NCBI RefSeq assembly: GCF_013372285.1
Contig: NZ_CP054301.1
Coordinates: forward strand, 3,073,501 to 3,137,500
Reading direction: 5' to 3'
From: Marinomonas primoryensis
GTDB lineage: Bacteria > Pseudomonadota > Gammaproteobacteria > Pseudomonadales > Marinomonadaceae
Length of the DNA: 64,000 bases
The translations under genes and the position numbers were made by a program. Shown in pieces: positions 47,921 through 58,105 of the stretch. The stretch's first letter is position 1. Each line of letters begins with the position of its first letter. The notes beneath the pieces are model-generated. The model searched no databases and had not been told where the DNA came from. It saw only the letters and a list, made by a program, of their open reading frames with translations.

Positions 47921-48640
47921 TCAGAACGGCAAGGTTATTTGACCAATTCCCTTTACAGCTATCTTTTTATCAATTGGATCCAACGCCCATTTTATCGGCT
48001 CTTTGCCAATACGAGTTAGATATTTGTTGGCTTTAGAAAAATGCTGACACCCTAGGAACCCACGATAAGCAGACAAGGGCGAAGGGTGAACGCTTTCTAA
48101 TACACAATGCTTTTCATGGTTTATGTGTCTTCCCTTTTTTTGTGCATAAGCGCCCCACAACATAAAAACAACACCTTCGTGCTTTTCATTGATCATCTCA
48201 ATAATTTTATCTGTAAAAGTCTCCCAGCCTTTGTTTTGATGAGAGCCCGGTTTTCTTGCTTCTACTGTTAGAACACTATTTAGCAACAAGACACCTTGCT
48301 CTGCCCACGGTAATAAATAACCATGATCCACTGGCGTAATACCCAAATCCATGTTCAATTCTTTATAAATATTCATCAACGACGGTGGTATTTTTACGTT
48401 AGGCTTCACTGAAAAAGACAAACCATGCGCTTGCCCTTCTCCGTGATAAGGGTCTTGGCCAAGTATGACCACTTTGACCTGACTAAAAGGCGTGGAATTT
48501 AACGCGGTAAAATACTCTGATTCATCAGGATACAACGTCTTCTTTTGTTTTTCAGATTGCAAAAACTGTTGCAAAGACTGCATGTAGTCTTTTTTAAATT
48601 CATCCGCTAAATAACCCTTCCAATCACTCGTTATATTCAT
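47921..48640 (-). CDS. ung: Uracil-DNA glycosylase
   Basis: Removes uracil from DNA, the first step of base excision repair. 239 residues. The catalytic water-activating Asp is in VVILGQDPYHGEGQAHGLSF near residue 65, and the DNA-gripping loop HPSPLSAYRGFLGC near 195 holds the catalytic His. Full length and well conserved. I start at ATG 48640 with GGAG seven bases upstream, rather than the GTG three bases earlier. It starts four bases after the stop of the upstream kinase gene, so the two are cotranscribed. Confidence 0.97.
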   Translation of the reverse strand: MNITSDWKGYLADEFKKDYMQSLQQFLQSEKQKKTLYPDESEYFTALNSTPFSQVKVVILGQDPYHGEGQAHGLSFSVKPNVKIPPSLMNIYKELNMDLGITPVDHGYLLPWAEQGVLLLNSVLTVEARKPGSHQNKGWETFTDKIIEMINEKHEGVVFMLWGAYAQKKGRHINHEKHCVLESVHPSPLSAYRGFLGCQHFSKANKYLTRIGKEPIKWALDPIDKKIAVKGIGQITLPF

Positions 48641-48643
48641 CAC

Positions 48644-49552
48644 CTAACTCCGCTCCTTCGCTGCAGTATCATCTAGAGCGATAAAAGGGTTGAGTGTTGG
48701 TGTTGCCTTAAATTCATAATAATATTCCAGTGACAACGTATCTTCAGGTGTCACTACGCGCTTCAGTAGCAACCAAGCCATCTCTCGCAATGAGTAAGCC
48801 AAACTGTATTGGGCTATTTTGTTCAGCGTTACTTCTATATCAAGGGAGTCATCATAACTGGCGATCAAATGAACTTGCTGAATTTGAGTTAAATTATGAG
48901 AGCGTGACAGTACGGCTAAATCAAACAAAGGATCGCCCATGCCGGTGTACTCCCAATCAATCAACCAAATGGTCTGATCATCCATTAAGATATTTTTAGG
49001 ATTAAGATCGTTATGGCACACAACACGACATGGACTGGGCTCAACTCGCGGTAATTTAAAAAGCAATGTTTGTAAATAACCCTGCTCAGCTTGAATCTCC
49101 ATACTAATAGGAGCATAAGACTCAATCGATTTAAGGTAATGTGCTATCAGATTATAAATACAAAAAGGATGGTTCACCTCTGGCAAGGTATGCGCTTGAG
49201 CCAAGGCTTTTGCTATCCTTTCTATGTTGCTTTTAGAATGCTCGACAGCCCAATCCAAAGAAGGCTGAATCACAAACTCACAGGCAAAAGCGCCAAGTTC
49301 ATCATGCCAAAGTATTGGTGGTGAAATATCGGCATTGGCAGCAGCAAGCAAAACCGCCATTTCGCTTTGTCTGTCGATACTAAAAGCCATTTCATCCAAG
49401 TCCGGTAATCGTAAAACTATTCTAGGAGATTTATTCCAATCTAACCGATAAACTTTATTTGAGAACCCTTCTTCAAACTGTGTCACTTCAATTTTGTTGA
49501 ATTCAGGTAAAATACCAGCCATTTTATCGAAATAGGCTGTTAAGTTAGTCAT
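48644..49552 (-). CDS. Choline/aminoglycoside-type phosphotransferase family kinase
   Basis: Small-molecule kinase of about 302 residues with the protein-kinase-like fold (APH/choline kinase family). The catalytic loop VCHNDLNPKNIL near residue 190 carries the base Asp, and IDWEYTGMGDPLFDLA near 213 holds the metal-binding Asp. The N-terminal FEEGFSNKVYRLDW is the nucleotide-grip loop. The substrate is not known; choline/ethanolamine-like or thiamine-like are possible. Start ATG 49552 with AAGGATC upstream; a reading to 49639 is less likely. Confidence 0.82.
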   Translation of the reverse strand: MTNLTAYFDKMAGILPEFNKIEVTQFEEGFSNKVYRLDWNKSPRIVLRLPDLDEMAFSIDRQSEMAVLLAAANADISPPILWHDELGAFACEFVIQPSLDWAVEHSKSNIERIAKALAQAHTLPEVNHPFCIYNLIAHYLKSIESYAPISMEIQAEQGYLQTLLFKLPRVEPSPCRVVCHNDLNPKNILMDDQTIWLIDWEYTGMGDPLFDLAVLSRSHNLTQIQQVHLIASYDDSLDIEVTLNKIAQYSLAYSLREMAWLLLKRVVTPEDTLSLEYYYEFKATPTLNPFIALDDTAAKERS

Positions 49553-49638
49553 TTTAGATCCTTTTTTATTGCCAGAATTGGAAGCGGCTGTCAGAATGAA
49601 GAACAGAATCATCCGAGTCAATAGATTGAAGCAGATCA

Positions 49639-50505
49639 ATGAATAAACACGAAGACATTATTCGTAAGATACAAGAACGACTGAGCACATTAAGCAAATC
49701 CGAACGAAAAGTTGCGGAAGCCATTCTTGCCGACCCAAAAACGACCATTCACTCCAGTATTGCTAAACTTGCCGCCAGAGCACAGGTAAGTGAACCTACG
49801 GTTAACCGTTTTTGTCGCAGCCTAATAGGCAGCGGTTTTCCCGATTTTAAAGTGTCACTTGCCCAAAGCCTCGCCACAGGAACACCCTATGTTAATTTAA
49901 ACGTAGAACCTGATGATGCTCCGGGTGCCGTCACTGCGAAGATTTTTGAAGCCGCAAAAAACAACCTAACCAGAGCACAGGATATTTTACCTGAAGCCCT
50001 CATTAGCCGAGCGGTTGATGTATTAGCTCAGGCTCGCCGCATAGAGTTTTACGGTTTAGGTGCATCTGGCCCTGTCGCCAAAGATGCCCACCATAAATTC
50101 TTTCGCTTAAATATGCCCGTGGTCGCTTATACCGACATTTTGGTGCAACGCATGGCCGCTGCAGGCTCTCATTCAGGCGACGCCATTGTCATAATTTCCT
50201 ATACTGGTCGAACCTTGCCTTTGATCGAAACAGCACGGGTAGCGCGAGAAGCTGGAGCGACGGTTATCGGAATCACAAACCCTGGTTCGCCGCTAACTGA
50301 GCACTGCTCTATTGTATTGCCGATTGAAGAGACTGAAGATACAGACATCTACACACCGATGAGCTCACGTATTGTCTATTTGACCTTGATCGATGCGTTG
50401 GCAACAGGCGTACTTCTAAAGCGTGGCCCTGAATTCAATGCGCATCTTAAAAAATTGAAACAAAGCGTACAGGATACTCGTTTACCTAAAGTTGAAAAAA
50501 AATAG
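49639..50505 (+). CDS. hexR: HexR, RpiR-family regulator of central carbon genes
   Basis: Regulator of 288 residues: an N-terminal RpiR helix-turn-helix (SIAKLAARAQVSEPTVNRFCRSL near residue 38) and a C-terminal SIS sugar-phosphate domain (IEFYGLGASGPVAKDAHHKFFR and IVIISYTGRTLPLIETA). It matches HexR, which in Pseudomonas and Shewanella senses KDPG and controls edd, zwf, gap and pyk. The targets edd, gap and pyk lie 2-7 kb downstream here. No zwf or eda is in the window. A strong terminator follows. Confidence 0.92.
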   Translation: MNKHEDIIRKIQERLSTLSKSERKVAEAILADPKTTIHSSIAKLAARAQVSEPTVNRFCRSLIGSGFPDFKVSLAQSLATGTPYVNLNVEPDDAPGAVTAKIFEAAKNNLTRAQDILPEALISRAVDVLAQARRIEFYGLGASGPVAKDAHHKFFRLNMPVVAYTDILVQRMAAAGSHSGDAIVIISYTGRTLPLIETARVAREAGATVIGITNPGSPLTEHCSIVLPIEETEDTDIYTPMSSRIVYLTLIDALATGVLLKRGPEFNAHLKKLKQSVQDTRLPKVEKK

Positions 50506-50546
50506 CATCATAAAAAAGGCACATTTAATGTGCCTTTTTTATGATG
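50506..50546. terminator. Long-stem terminator after hexR
   Basis: A 19-base perfect stem, CATCATAAAAAAGGCACAT with its exact complement, and a three-base loop. It begins at the base after the hexR stop. Confidence 0.93.
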
Positions 50547-50933
50547 TGTCATTAAACGTAAAGATATTTAACCAAACCGCCTTCTTTAGTAACCACATCA
50601 GATATTTTCGTAACTTTGTAAGAGGATTTTGAAAGATTATCCTATCTCAGCCACTTAGAATCGGCACAGGTCTTGACATATATCTAACCTGATCCATTTT
50701 CTTTACGATTATGCGATCCTTTTTAAATATTAAATCAGTGACTATCACAACAATAATTCAGTAATTTTAACTTTACGGATGTGAACTAGACGACTCTTTT
50801 TAAGTGCCATCTTTTAGTCAGTATGTATTGCAGAACATCGCTATAAGGGAATAAATCCTGTCTTTACTGACAAACAACTTTATCCATATAAAATTGTTTC
50901 ATCCGCAATGATTTCAACGTGAGGACAATAATA
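50547..50933. other. Intergenic region upstream of putP
   Basis: About 390 AT-rich bases without a supported gene. It must contain the putP promoter and any leader. I saw no clear riboswitch, operator pair or repeat, and no HexR-like 15-mer as good as those near edd. Confidence 0.5.
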
Positions 50934-52430
50934 ATGATAGAAAGCAGTTATGCGATCAGCTTTACATTCCTAGCCTATCTGGCAGTTATGCTAGGAATTG
51001 GGCTTTACGCTTATAAAAACACATCAAGCTCAGAAGACTACTTTCTAGGTGGGCGTTCTTTAGGCCCTTGGCCAACCGCGCTATCTGCCGGTGCATCTGA
51101 TATGAGTGGCTGGTTGCTACTTGGTCTTCCAGGTTACGCTTTTGCAGCAGGGCTTGAGTCAATTTGGTTAGCAGGCGGTCTATTGGTAGGCACATGGCTG
51201 AACTGGTTATTTTGTGCAAAACGCTTGCGTACTTATAGCATCACTGCTGATAACTCTCTTACGCTACCGGGTTTTCTTTCTGTTCGCTTTCAAGACAACT
51301 CTAAGCTTATTCAAACGATATCCGCTCTTTTTATCCTCCTATTCTTCCTGTTCTATACAAGTTCAGGTTTAGTGGCTGGCGGTAAATTATTTGAAACTGT
51401 GTTTGGTCTTGATTACACCTACGCCGTTATCATAGGTACGGTTTGTGTCGTCTCTTACACCTTGTTTGGCGGTTTCCTAGCGGTTGCATGGACAGACCTT
51501 ATTCAAGGCTTGATGATGAGTGCCGCTTTAATAGTTGTTCCTCTTGTTGCTATTGATGGTGGCTGGACTGAGCTTTCTAGTACTTTGACGATCAAAAACC
51601 CTGAGCTTCTAAACATCTGGACCAGCGTAAGTGGCGAACCTCTTAGTGCGATTGCAATTATTTCTCTGGTAGCATGGGGATTAGGTTATTTCGGTCAACC
51701 ACATATCCTAGCTCGCTTTAAAGCCTCTCGTTCTAATAAAGACATTAAAACAGCTCGTCGTATTGCCGTTGTTTGGACATTGATTTCAATGACTGGCGCT
51801 CTACTCATCGGCTTAGTTGGTATCTCTTATGTAGACAGCAACTTAGCTGGCAACTTAGCTGATCCAGAAAAAATCTTCATGGTTCTTGTGAATGCCGTTT
51901 TCCACCCTGTGGTTGCAGGCATTCTTCTAGCGGCAATTCTAGCGGCGATCATGAGCACAGCGGATTCTCAACTGCTTGTTTCATCTTCTGCTTTAGCTGA
52001 GGATTTTTATAAGAAATTGTTCAATAAAGAAGCGACTCAGCAGCAAATTGTTAACGTTGGCCGTTTCGCCGTTGTTGCGATCTCTATTCTTGCTTTGATT
52101 CTTGCTCTGAATCCTAAGAGTTCGGTACTTGGCCTAGTATCTTACGCTTGGGCTGGTTTCGGTGCGGCATTTGGACCTGCAATTCTACTAAGCTTGTTCT
52201 GGCGTAGCATGAACCGCAATGGTGCTCTTGCAGGTATCATCGTTGGTGGTGTAACTGTTGTTATCTGGAAACAACTAAGCGGCGGATGGTTCGACGTTTA
52301 TGAGATTGTTCCTGGCTTTATTCTAGCGACAATCTCAATCATTGTAGTGAGCCTTGCTACTGGTGCACCTGAAGAAGCGGTTACAGAATCTTTTGATGAG
52401 TACGAAAAAGCACTAGACACAATGGACTAG
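50934..52430 (+). CDS. putP: Sodium/proline symporter
   Basis: Sodium:solute symporter family, 498 residues, about 13 membrane helices. The proline-transporter signatures DYFLGGRSLGPWPTALSAGASDMSGWLL near residue 37 and RFKASRSNKDIKTARRIA near 262 are typical of PutP. I start at the ATG at 50934 with GAGG nine bases upstream; a GTG at 50919 is less likely. It is a single gene with a terminator, and no putA is nearby. It may supply proline as carbon source or osmolyte, a common marine need. Confidence 0.92.
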   Translation: MIESSYAISFTFLAYLAVMLGIGLYAYKNTSSSEDYFLGGRSLGPWPTALSAGASDMSGWLLLGLPGYAFAAGLESIWLAGGLLVGTWLNWLFCAKRLRTYSITADNSLTLPGFLSVRFQDNSKLIQTISALFILLFFLFYTSSGLVAGGKLFETVFGLDYTYAVIIGTVCVVSYTLFGGFLAVAWTDLIQGLMMSAALIVVPLVAIDGGWTELSSTLTIKNPELLNIWTSVSGEPLSAIAIISLVAWGLGYFGQPHILARFKASRSNKDIKTARRIAVVWTLISMTGALLIGLVGISYVDSNLAGNLADPEKIFMVLVNAVFHPVVAGILLAAILAAIMSTADSQLLVSSSALAEDFYKKLFNKEATQQQIVNVGRFAVVAISILALILALNPKSSVLGLVSYAWAGFGAAFGPAILLSLFWRSMNRNGALAGIIVGGVTVVIWKQLSGGWFDVYEIVPGFILATISIIVVSLATGAPEEAVTESFDEYEKALDTMD

Positions 52431-52477
52431 TAACTAAGTTACTCAATAAGCTACCCTCAATACAGTAGCTCATTAAT

Positions 52478-52518
52478 AAAAAGGCTCGAATCCATATACG
52501 GATTCGAGTTTTTTTTTC
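52478..52518 (+). terminator. Terminator of putP
   Basis: CTCGAATCC pairs with GGATTCGAG around a six-base loop, followed by ten Ts. Confidence 0.92.
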
Positions 52519-52601
52519 GCCTCCAAAAAAGTAGCTATTTAGTAAACTAAACTTGCTTCAGTAAACCTTTATTAGATATGGCGTCATGGCAAATTTTAGG
52601 C

Positions 52602-52628
52602 AAAAAAATGGGGCTTGAAACAAGCCCC
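52602..52628 (-). terminator. Terminator of edd
   Basis: Read on the minus strand, GGGGCTTG pairs with CAAGCCCC around a three-base loop, followed by ATTTTTTT, about 45 bases after the edd stop. Confidence 0.9.
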
Positions 52629-52671
52629 CAAACACCATTTACTAACAAACGTTAGTAGTCAGAGGAAAGGT

Positions 52672-54486
52672 TTAATCATTAAACAAACTGCAAGCACCCT
52701 GTTCGGCACCACTTACTAAAATACGTTGTGCGCTAAATAATTCACGCCCCATACCTTGATGAGAATCGGTTAAATCTTGCTGTACGATCTCGCGGTTTGC
52801 CAGTTCCTCATCTGAAATAAGAACCGACAAAGTCCCTTCAATAGCATCAAGGCGAATCAAGTCACCGTCTTTGAGTTTAGCAATCAGACCACCAGACAAC
52901 GCTTCTGGCGTAAGATGTATTGCCGCTGGCACTTTACCTGATGCGCCTGACATACGACCATCAGTAACTAACGCCACTTTATAACCTTGATCCTGTAAGT
53001 TAATCAGGTACGGTGTTAGTTTATGCAGTTCAGGCATCCCTAAGGCTTTTGGGCCCTGGAAACGTACAACAGCAACACAATCTCGCTTAAGCTCACCGCT
53101 CGCAATTGCATCAGCTAAATCGTTCTGACTATGAAAAATAACCGCTGGTGCCTCAACAATACGATTTTCTTCAGCTACCGCTGAAACCTTAATAACAGAA
53201 CGACCAAGGTTGCCTTTTAGAAGAGACAAACCGCCTTCTTTACTGAAAGGGTTTTCAATAGGTCGTACTACGTCTAAATCTAAACTTTCTGCTGGTCCAT
53301 CACGCCACACCAATGTATCGCCATCAAGGAAAGGTTCTTTTGTGTAATGAGTTAACCCTTTACCGACAATGGTATTCACATCTTCATGAAGTAATTCACC
53401 TTTCAGTAACTGCTTCACTAAAAATGCCATACCACCTGCCGCGTGAAAATGGTTAATGTCCGCTTGTCCATTTGGGTAAATACGAGTCATCGAAGGCACG
53501 ACTTTAGATAAAGCAGAGAAGTCGTCCCAGTTAACAATGATACCCGCCGCTCGCGCATACGCCACAATATGCATCGTATGGTTTGTTGAACCACCAGTGG
53601 CTAACAAGCCGACAATAGAATTTACTATGCTGCGTTCATCAATAATTTCGTAAAGTGGACGATAGTCTCGACCTAAAGCGGTAATCTTTGTGGATAACTG
53701 AGAAGCATATTTTGTTAACGCATCACGCAGTGGATCATCTGGATTGACGAAAGAGGATCCTGGCAATTGAAGCCCCATCATCTCAACCAAGAGCTGATTA
53801 GAATTGGCCGTTCCATAAAAGGTGCAAGTCCCCGCACTATGATAAGAAGCAGACTCAGCCTCAAGTAACTCATCTCGTGACGCTTGGCCTTGTGCAAAGC
53901 GCTGGCGAACAGCAGATTTTGCGGCATTAGAAATACCTGAACGCATTGGTCCGGCAGGAATAAACAAAGCAGGCAAATGGCCAAAACGTAAAGCGGCAAT
54001 TAATAAGCCAGGGACTATTTTGTCACAGATACCAAGATAAATAGCCGCATCAAACATATTATGAGAAAGAGCAATCGCGGCGCCTTGTGCAATATTGTCA
54101 CGGCTAAATAAGCTCAGCTCCATGCCATCTTGCCCTTGAGTAACACCATCACACATCGCAGGAACACCGCCCGCAAATTGCGCTATTGAACCCATTTCTT
54201 GGATCGCAGAACGAATTTTATTGGGATAATGTTCATAAGGCTGATGCGCAGATAGCATGTCATTATACGACGACACGATACCAATGTTCGCCTCTTCCAT
54301 CAGAGTTAGCTTTTGTTTGTCTTGGGGTTGGCATGCCGCAAAACCATGAGCCAAGTTGCCACATGATAATGTTCCTCTATGTGGGCCTTGCTCCTGTGCT
54401 TTTTTCATATCTTTAAGGTATTTTTCGCGCAACACTGCACTTCGCTTAACAATGTCGTTCGTTACCTTAGCAACAATCGGATTCAT
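52672..54486 (-). CDS. edd: 6-phosphogluconate dehydratase
   Basis: Entner-Doudoroff enzyme making KDPG from 6-phosphogluconate. It has 604 residues, the usual length. An IlvD/Edd-family protein; the 4Fe-4S cysteines appear in [29 protein letters not shown] and [31 protein letters not shown] near residue 510 is the C-terminal signature. The ATG has GGAGAG upstream. It is divergent from gap across a region with three HexR-like palindromes; eda is not adjacent. Confidence 0.96.
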   Translation of the reverse strand: MNPIVAKVTNDIVKRSAVLREKYLKDMKKAQEQGPHRGTLSCGNLAHGFAACQPQDKQKLTLMEEANIGIVSSYNDMLSAHQPYEHYPNKIRSAIQEMGSIAQFAGGVPAMCDGVTQGQDGMELSLFSRDNIAQGAAIALSHNMFDAAIYLGICDKIVPGLLIAALRFGHLPALFIPAGPMRSGISNAAKSAVRQRFAQGQASRDELLEAESASYHSAGTCTFYGTANSNQLLVEMMGLQLPGSSFVNPDDPLRDALTKYASQLSTKITALGRDYRPLYEIIDERSIVNSIVGLLATGGSTNHTMHIVAYARAAGIIVNWDDFSALSKVVPSMTRIYPNGQADINHFHAAGGMAFLVKQLLKGELLHEDVNTIVGKGLTHYTKEPFLDGDTLVWRDGPAESLDLDVVRPIENPFSKEGGLSLLKGNLGRSVIKVSAVAEENRIVEAPAVIFHSQNDLADAIASGELKRDCVAVVRFQGPKALGMPELHKLTPYLINLQDQGYKVALVTDGRMSGASGKVPAAIHLTPEALSGGLIAKLKDGDLIRLDAIEGTLSVLISDEELANREIVQQDLTDSHQGMGRELFSAQRILVSGAEQGACSLFND

Positions 54487-54543
54487 GCTTCTCTCCGTTT
54501 TTTATATAACTGTCTTAACAGACAGCTTGATATCAAAATTTTA

Positions 54544-54558
54544 TGTAATATTACTACA
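54544..54558 (-). promoter_or_regulatory. Putative HexR operator 1, upstream of edd
   Basis: TGTAATATTACTACA; its complement TGTAGTAATATTACA fits the published HexR consensus TGTARTWWWATTACA at every position. It lies 58 bases upstream of the edd ATG. Confidence 0.75.
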
Positions 54559-54613
54559 TTTTCATTTTATTTCACGCTTAAACGGCAGATAAATCATTAA
54601 AAAAACAATATTA

Positions 54614-54628
54614 TGTAATTTATTTACA
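54614..54628 (+). promoter_or_regulatory. Putative HexR operator 2, middle of edd/gap region
   Basis: TGTAATTTATTTACA, one base off the HexR consensus and itself nearly palindromic. It lies 70 bases to the right of operator 1. Confidence 0.6.
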
Positions 54629-54778
54629 TAAATGATTCGAAATAGTCGCCCTTTCAGTTAAAATAATCAAACGTTTGTAACATAACTCTGTACAATATTA
54701 GACAAAGGTCACTATTTGATCGAAAATTAGCCAAATAGAGATAAATTTATTACTAATCCTTGCTTAAAAAATCACTTA

Positions 54779-54793
54779 TGTAGTATTTTTACG
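54779..54793 (+). promoter_or_regulatory. Possible HexR operator 3, upstream of gap
   Basis: TGTAGTATTTTTACG resembles the HexR consensus in its left half and diverges on the right. It lies 74 bases before the gap ATG. Weaker than the other two. Confidence 0.4.
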
Positions 54794-54866
54794 TCAAAGA
54801 ATAATACTGAACATGAAATGTTCGAATTCGAACACTTCACAATTTCCGCACTATTTAGAGGTGAGT

Positions 54867-55880
54867 ATGACGATTAAGGTAGCTATCAACGGTTATGGAC
54901 GCATTGGACGCAACACACTTAGAGCCTTATACGAATCAGGCAAGCGTGATCAAATCCAAATAGTTGCGATTAATGATCTTGGTGATTCAAAAACCAACGC
55001 TCATTTAACAAAATATGACACTGTCCATGGCCGCTTTAATGAAGAAGTAACCTTTGACGACGAAGCCCTATACATCAACAAAGATAGAATCCGCACTTTC
55101 TCTGAACGTAACCCTGCAGACCTTCCTTGGGCAGAGCTAGACATAGATGTGGTTTATGAATGTACTGGCTTTTTTACAACAAAAGAAAAAGCCAGTGCTC
55201 ATATCACTGCTGGCGCTAAGAAAGTTATCATTTCTGCACCAGGTAAAGAAGTGGACGCTACAGTTGTATACGGTGTTAACCAAGATGTATTAACGTCTGA
55301 GATGACCGTTATTTCTAATGCTTCTTGCACAACTAACTGTCTAGCGCCATTCGCTAAACCACTGAGTGAAAAGCTAGGCATTGAAAGTGGCTTGATGACT
55401 ACGATTCACGCCTACACTAATGACCAACGACTTTCAGATGTTTATCATGAAGACCTTTATCGCGCCCGTGCAGCCGCAATGAACATGATTCCTAGTAAAA
55501 CAGGTGCTGCAGCCGCTGTTGGTCTTGTTATCCCAGCACTAGTAGGCAAGTTTGATGGTCTGTCTGTTCGCGTACCGACTATCAATGTGTCGCTAGTAGA
55601 TTTAACTTTCTTAGCGCCTCGCGAAACCACAGTAGAAGAAATAAATAAAATTATTGAAGACGCTATCAAAGCGGATCCAATTCTTGCGCAAGTTCTCCAT
55701 GTCAATTATGAGCCACTTGTCTCTTCTGACTTTAACCACAACGCCTTCACTTCCAACTTCGATGCGACACAAACACGTGTGCAAGGTAGATTAGTAAAAG
55801 TTATGGCTTGGTATGATAACGAGTGGGGGTTCTCAAACAGAATGCTCGACAACACTATCGCATTAATGAATGCAAAATAG
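54867..55880 (+). CDS. gap: Glyceraldehyde-3-phosphate dehydrogenase, type I
   Basis: Glycolytic dehydrogenase, 337 residues. The N-terminal [16 protein letters not shown] begins the Rossmann fold; Asp in VAINDLGD favours NAD. The catalytic Cys is in [12 protein letters not shown] at about residue 155, with the His in [10 protein letters not shown] start at ATG 54867, with AGAGG upstream; a reading to 54813 adds 18 unconserved residues. It is divergent from edd and followed by pyk, an arrangement expected of a HexR-controlled set. Confidence 0.96.
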   Translation: MTIKVAINGYGRIGRNTLRALYESGKRDQIQIVAINDLGDSKTNAHLTKYDTVHGRFNEEVTFDDEALYINKDRIRTFSERNPADLPWAELDIDVVYECTGFFTTKEKASAHITAGAKKVIISAPGKEVDATVVYGVNQDVLTSEMTVISNASCTTNCLAPFAKPLSEKLGIESGLMTTIHAYTNDQRLSDVYHEDLYRARAAAMNMIPSKTGAAAAVGLVIPALVGKFDGLSVRVPTINVSLVDLTFLAPRETTVEEINKIIEDAIKADPILAQVLHVNYEPLVSSDFNHNAFTSNFDATQTRVQGRLVKVMAWYDNEWGFSNRMLDNTIALMNAK

Positions 55881-55890
55881 TTAATATATA

Positions 55891-55914
55891 TGAAGGCTGC
55901 TGACGCAGCCTTCA
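55891..55914 (+). terminator. Hairpin after gap, possible weak terminator
   Basis: TGAAGGCTGC pairs perfectly with GCAGCCTTCA around a TGAC loop, ten bases after the gap stop. No T-run follows, so read-through into pyk is likely. Confidence 0.55.
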
Positions 55915-55961
55915 TCGTCTCTTATACTTCACTTCAAGCTTTCTAATCTTTGGTACATAAA

Positions 55962-57410
55962 ATGACTCGTAGAACTAAAATTGTTGCCACCTTAGGCCCT
56001 TCTTCTAGTACTCCAGAAATGATTGAGAAATTAATCTTGGCTGGCGCTAACGTCTTTCGACTAAACTTCTCTCATGGTCAGCCAGAAGACCACATTAACC
56101 GAGCAGAAGTTGTTCGTGCTATGGCAAAGAAAAACAATCGCCATGTAGCCATTCTTGGTGATCTACAAGGCCCTAAAATACGAATCGCACGCTTTAAAGA
56201 TACCAAAGTTGAACTTCAAGATGGCGCGACGTTCATCCTAGACGTTGGCTTTGATAAAAATGCTGGCGACGAAAACCGTGTTGGTATTGATTACCCTCAA
56301 CTTGCTGCCGATTCTGAACCAGGCAATGTGTTGCTCTTAGATGACGGCCGAGTTGTTCTTGAAGTCCTTGAAATTAAAGGGACAGAAGTTATAACGAAAG
56401 TTCTTGTGGGTGGTGCTCTGTCAAATAACAAAGGCATCAATCGCCAAGGTGGCGGACTTTCTGCTGCAGCACTTACTGAGAAAGATAAAGAAGACATCAA
56501 AACCGCAGCAATATTAAAAGCAGACTATCTTGCTGTCTCGTTCCCTCGTTGCGCCGCTGACCTCCATGAAGCGCGCGCATTGGCAGAAGCCGCAGGTCTT
56601 AAAGCTGGCATCGTTTCTAAAGTAGAACGTGCAGAGGCCGTTGCCGATAACGAGACACTGGATGCTATCATTCTAGCTTCAGATGCGGTCATGGTTGCTC
56701 GTGGTGATTTGGGTGTAGAAATTGGGGATGCAGAATTAATTGGTGTTCAAAAACACATGATCAAGCGCTGCCGTCAACTGAATCGTCCAGTTATTACAGC
56801 AACACAAATGATGGAAACCATGATCACCAGTGCGATGCCAACACGTGCAGAAGTGTTTGACGTTGCCAACGCGGTTCTAGATGGAACAGATGCCGTTATG
56901 TTGTCTGCTGAAACAGCGGCAGGAAAATATCCTGAAGAAGTTATCCATACTATGAACCGTGTTTGTTTGGGCGCTGAGAAACAACCAGCTATCAATCGTT
57001 CAAAACACCGTATCGATGTGACCTTCACTAATGTTGATGAAACCATTGCGATGTCAGCGATGTATGCTGCAAACCACCTAGAAGGTGTAAAAGCGATCAT
57101 TAGCTTGACTGAATCAGGTACTACGCCACTCCTTATGTCCCGCATCAGCTCAGGTTTACCAATTTATGCATTATCCCCAAACCAAGCGACACTCAACAAA
57201 GTTACCCTTTATCGTGGCGTCACACCAGTAGCATTCTCCTCACAAGAGTTCAATGTAGATACTATTGTGACAGGTTTAGTTGACCACGTTAAATCACTCG
57301 GTCTAATCTGCGACGGCGACCTAGTCATTGTCACAAAAGGTGATCATTTGGTTAGCTATGGTACAACCAACATGATGAAAGTAGTAAAAGTCGGCGCCGC
57401 TGAGGAATAA
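55962..57410 (+). CDS. pyk: Pyruvate kinase
   Basis: Converts phosphoenolpyruvate and ADP to pyruvate and ATP. 482 residues. [18 protein letters not shown] at the N-terminus, [18 protein letters not shown], the substrate lysine in [10 protein letters not shown], and [13 protein letters not shown] near residue 275 are all present. The general likeness is to the PykA type. The start is ATG 55962; neither it nor the TTG at 55950 has a good ribosome site. It follows gap after a hairpin-bearing gap and precedes mgsA by seven bases. Confidence 0.94.
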   Translation: MTRRTKIVATLGPSSSTPEMIEKLILAGANVFRLNFSHGQPEDHINRAEVVRAMAKKNNRHVAILGDLQGPKIRIARFKDTKVELQDGATFILDVGFDKNAGDENRVGIDYPQLAADSEPGNVLLLDDGRVVLEVLEIKGTEVITKVLVGGALSNNKGINRQGGGLSAAALTEKDKEDIKTAAILKADYLAVSFPRCAADLHEARALAEAAGLKAGIVSKVERAEAVADNETLDAIILASDAVMVARGDLGVEIGDAELIGVQKHMIKRCRQLNRPVITATQMMETMITSAMPTRAEVFDVANAVLDGTDAVMLSAETAAGKYPEEVIHTMNRVCLGAEKQPAINRSKHRIDVTFTNVDETIAMSAMYAANHLEGVKAIISLTESGTTPLLMSRISSGLPIYALSPNQATLNKVTLYRGVTPVAFSSQEFNVDTIVTGLVDHVKSLGLICDGDLVIVTKGDHLVSYGTTNMMKVVKVGAAEE

Positions 57411-57417
57411 AAACACC

Positions 57418-57888
57418 TTGAAAAGCAAGACTTTACGACAAAAGACCGTTACAACACCAGAGCGTAAAAACGTCGCTCTGGTGGCACATGATAATATGAA
57501 GCCAGCGCTTATTGAATGGGCTGAAAAACACAAAGAAAAACTTATTAAGCACAATTTAATGGCAACAGGAACAACGGGGAATTTAATGCAGAAGCAGTTA
57601 AATGTTCCCGTTAAATCACTTATTAGTGGCCCTCTTGGAGGCGATCAACAACTAGGCGGATTGATCGCAGAAGGAAAAATAGATGTCTTAATATTTTTCT
57701 GGGACCCTTTCGAACCGATGCCACATGATCCTGACATAAAAGCACTACTTCGCGTTGCTGCTGTTTGGAACATCCCTATTGCTTGTAGCGTTTCTTCGGC
57801 AAACTTTCTCGTTTCTTCACCTCTCTTTGAAAGTGCGTTTGAACGACAAATTCCAGATTATGAAAAATACCTCCAAGAGCGACTTTAG
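57418..57888 (+). CDS. mgsA: Methylglyoxal synthase
   Basis: Converts dihydroxyacetone phosphate to methylglyoxal, an overflow route that relieves sugar-phosphate build-up. 156 residues. NVALVAHDNMKPALIEW, ATGTTGNLMQ, SGPLGGDQQLGGLIAEGKIDVLIFF and DPFEPMPHDPDIKALLR match the family, including the catalytic Asp and the phosphate-binding loop. The start looks to be a TTG at 57418, as no ATG lies nearby. It is seven bases after pyk, so cotranscription is likely. Confidence 0.93.
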   Translation: MKSKTLRQKTVTTPERKNVALVAHDNMKPALIEWAEKHKEKLIKHNLMATGTTGNLMQKQLNVPVKSLISGPLGGDQQLGGLIAEGKIDVLIFFWDPFEPMPHDPDIKALLRVAAVWNIPIACSVSSANFLVSSPLFESAFERQIPDYEKYLQERL

Positions 57889-57902
57889 TCGCTCTTCTTT
57901 TA
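57875..57902 (+). terminator. Terminator overlapping the mgsA stop
   Basis: AAGAGCGAC pairs with GTCGCTCTT around a TTTA loop, followed by CTTTTATC. The stop codon lies in the loop region. Confidence 0.75.
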
Positions 57903-58105
57903 TCTAACGATTGTCAGCTTTATAACGATCAAGATAAGCATCAAACAACCTGACACTCGCTGTTTTCCTCAAAGTCGGCTATATTAGCGCCCTATTACAC
58001 CTCTGATATCGCTGTGTTAGGCCTCAGTAATCTCAGATGAATTTTATATACCAACGTATTATGCCCCTTAGCACCACGTTGATAGCTACCGACAGGAGAA
58101 ATGTT

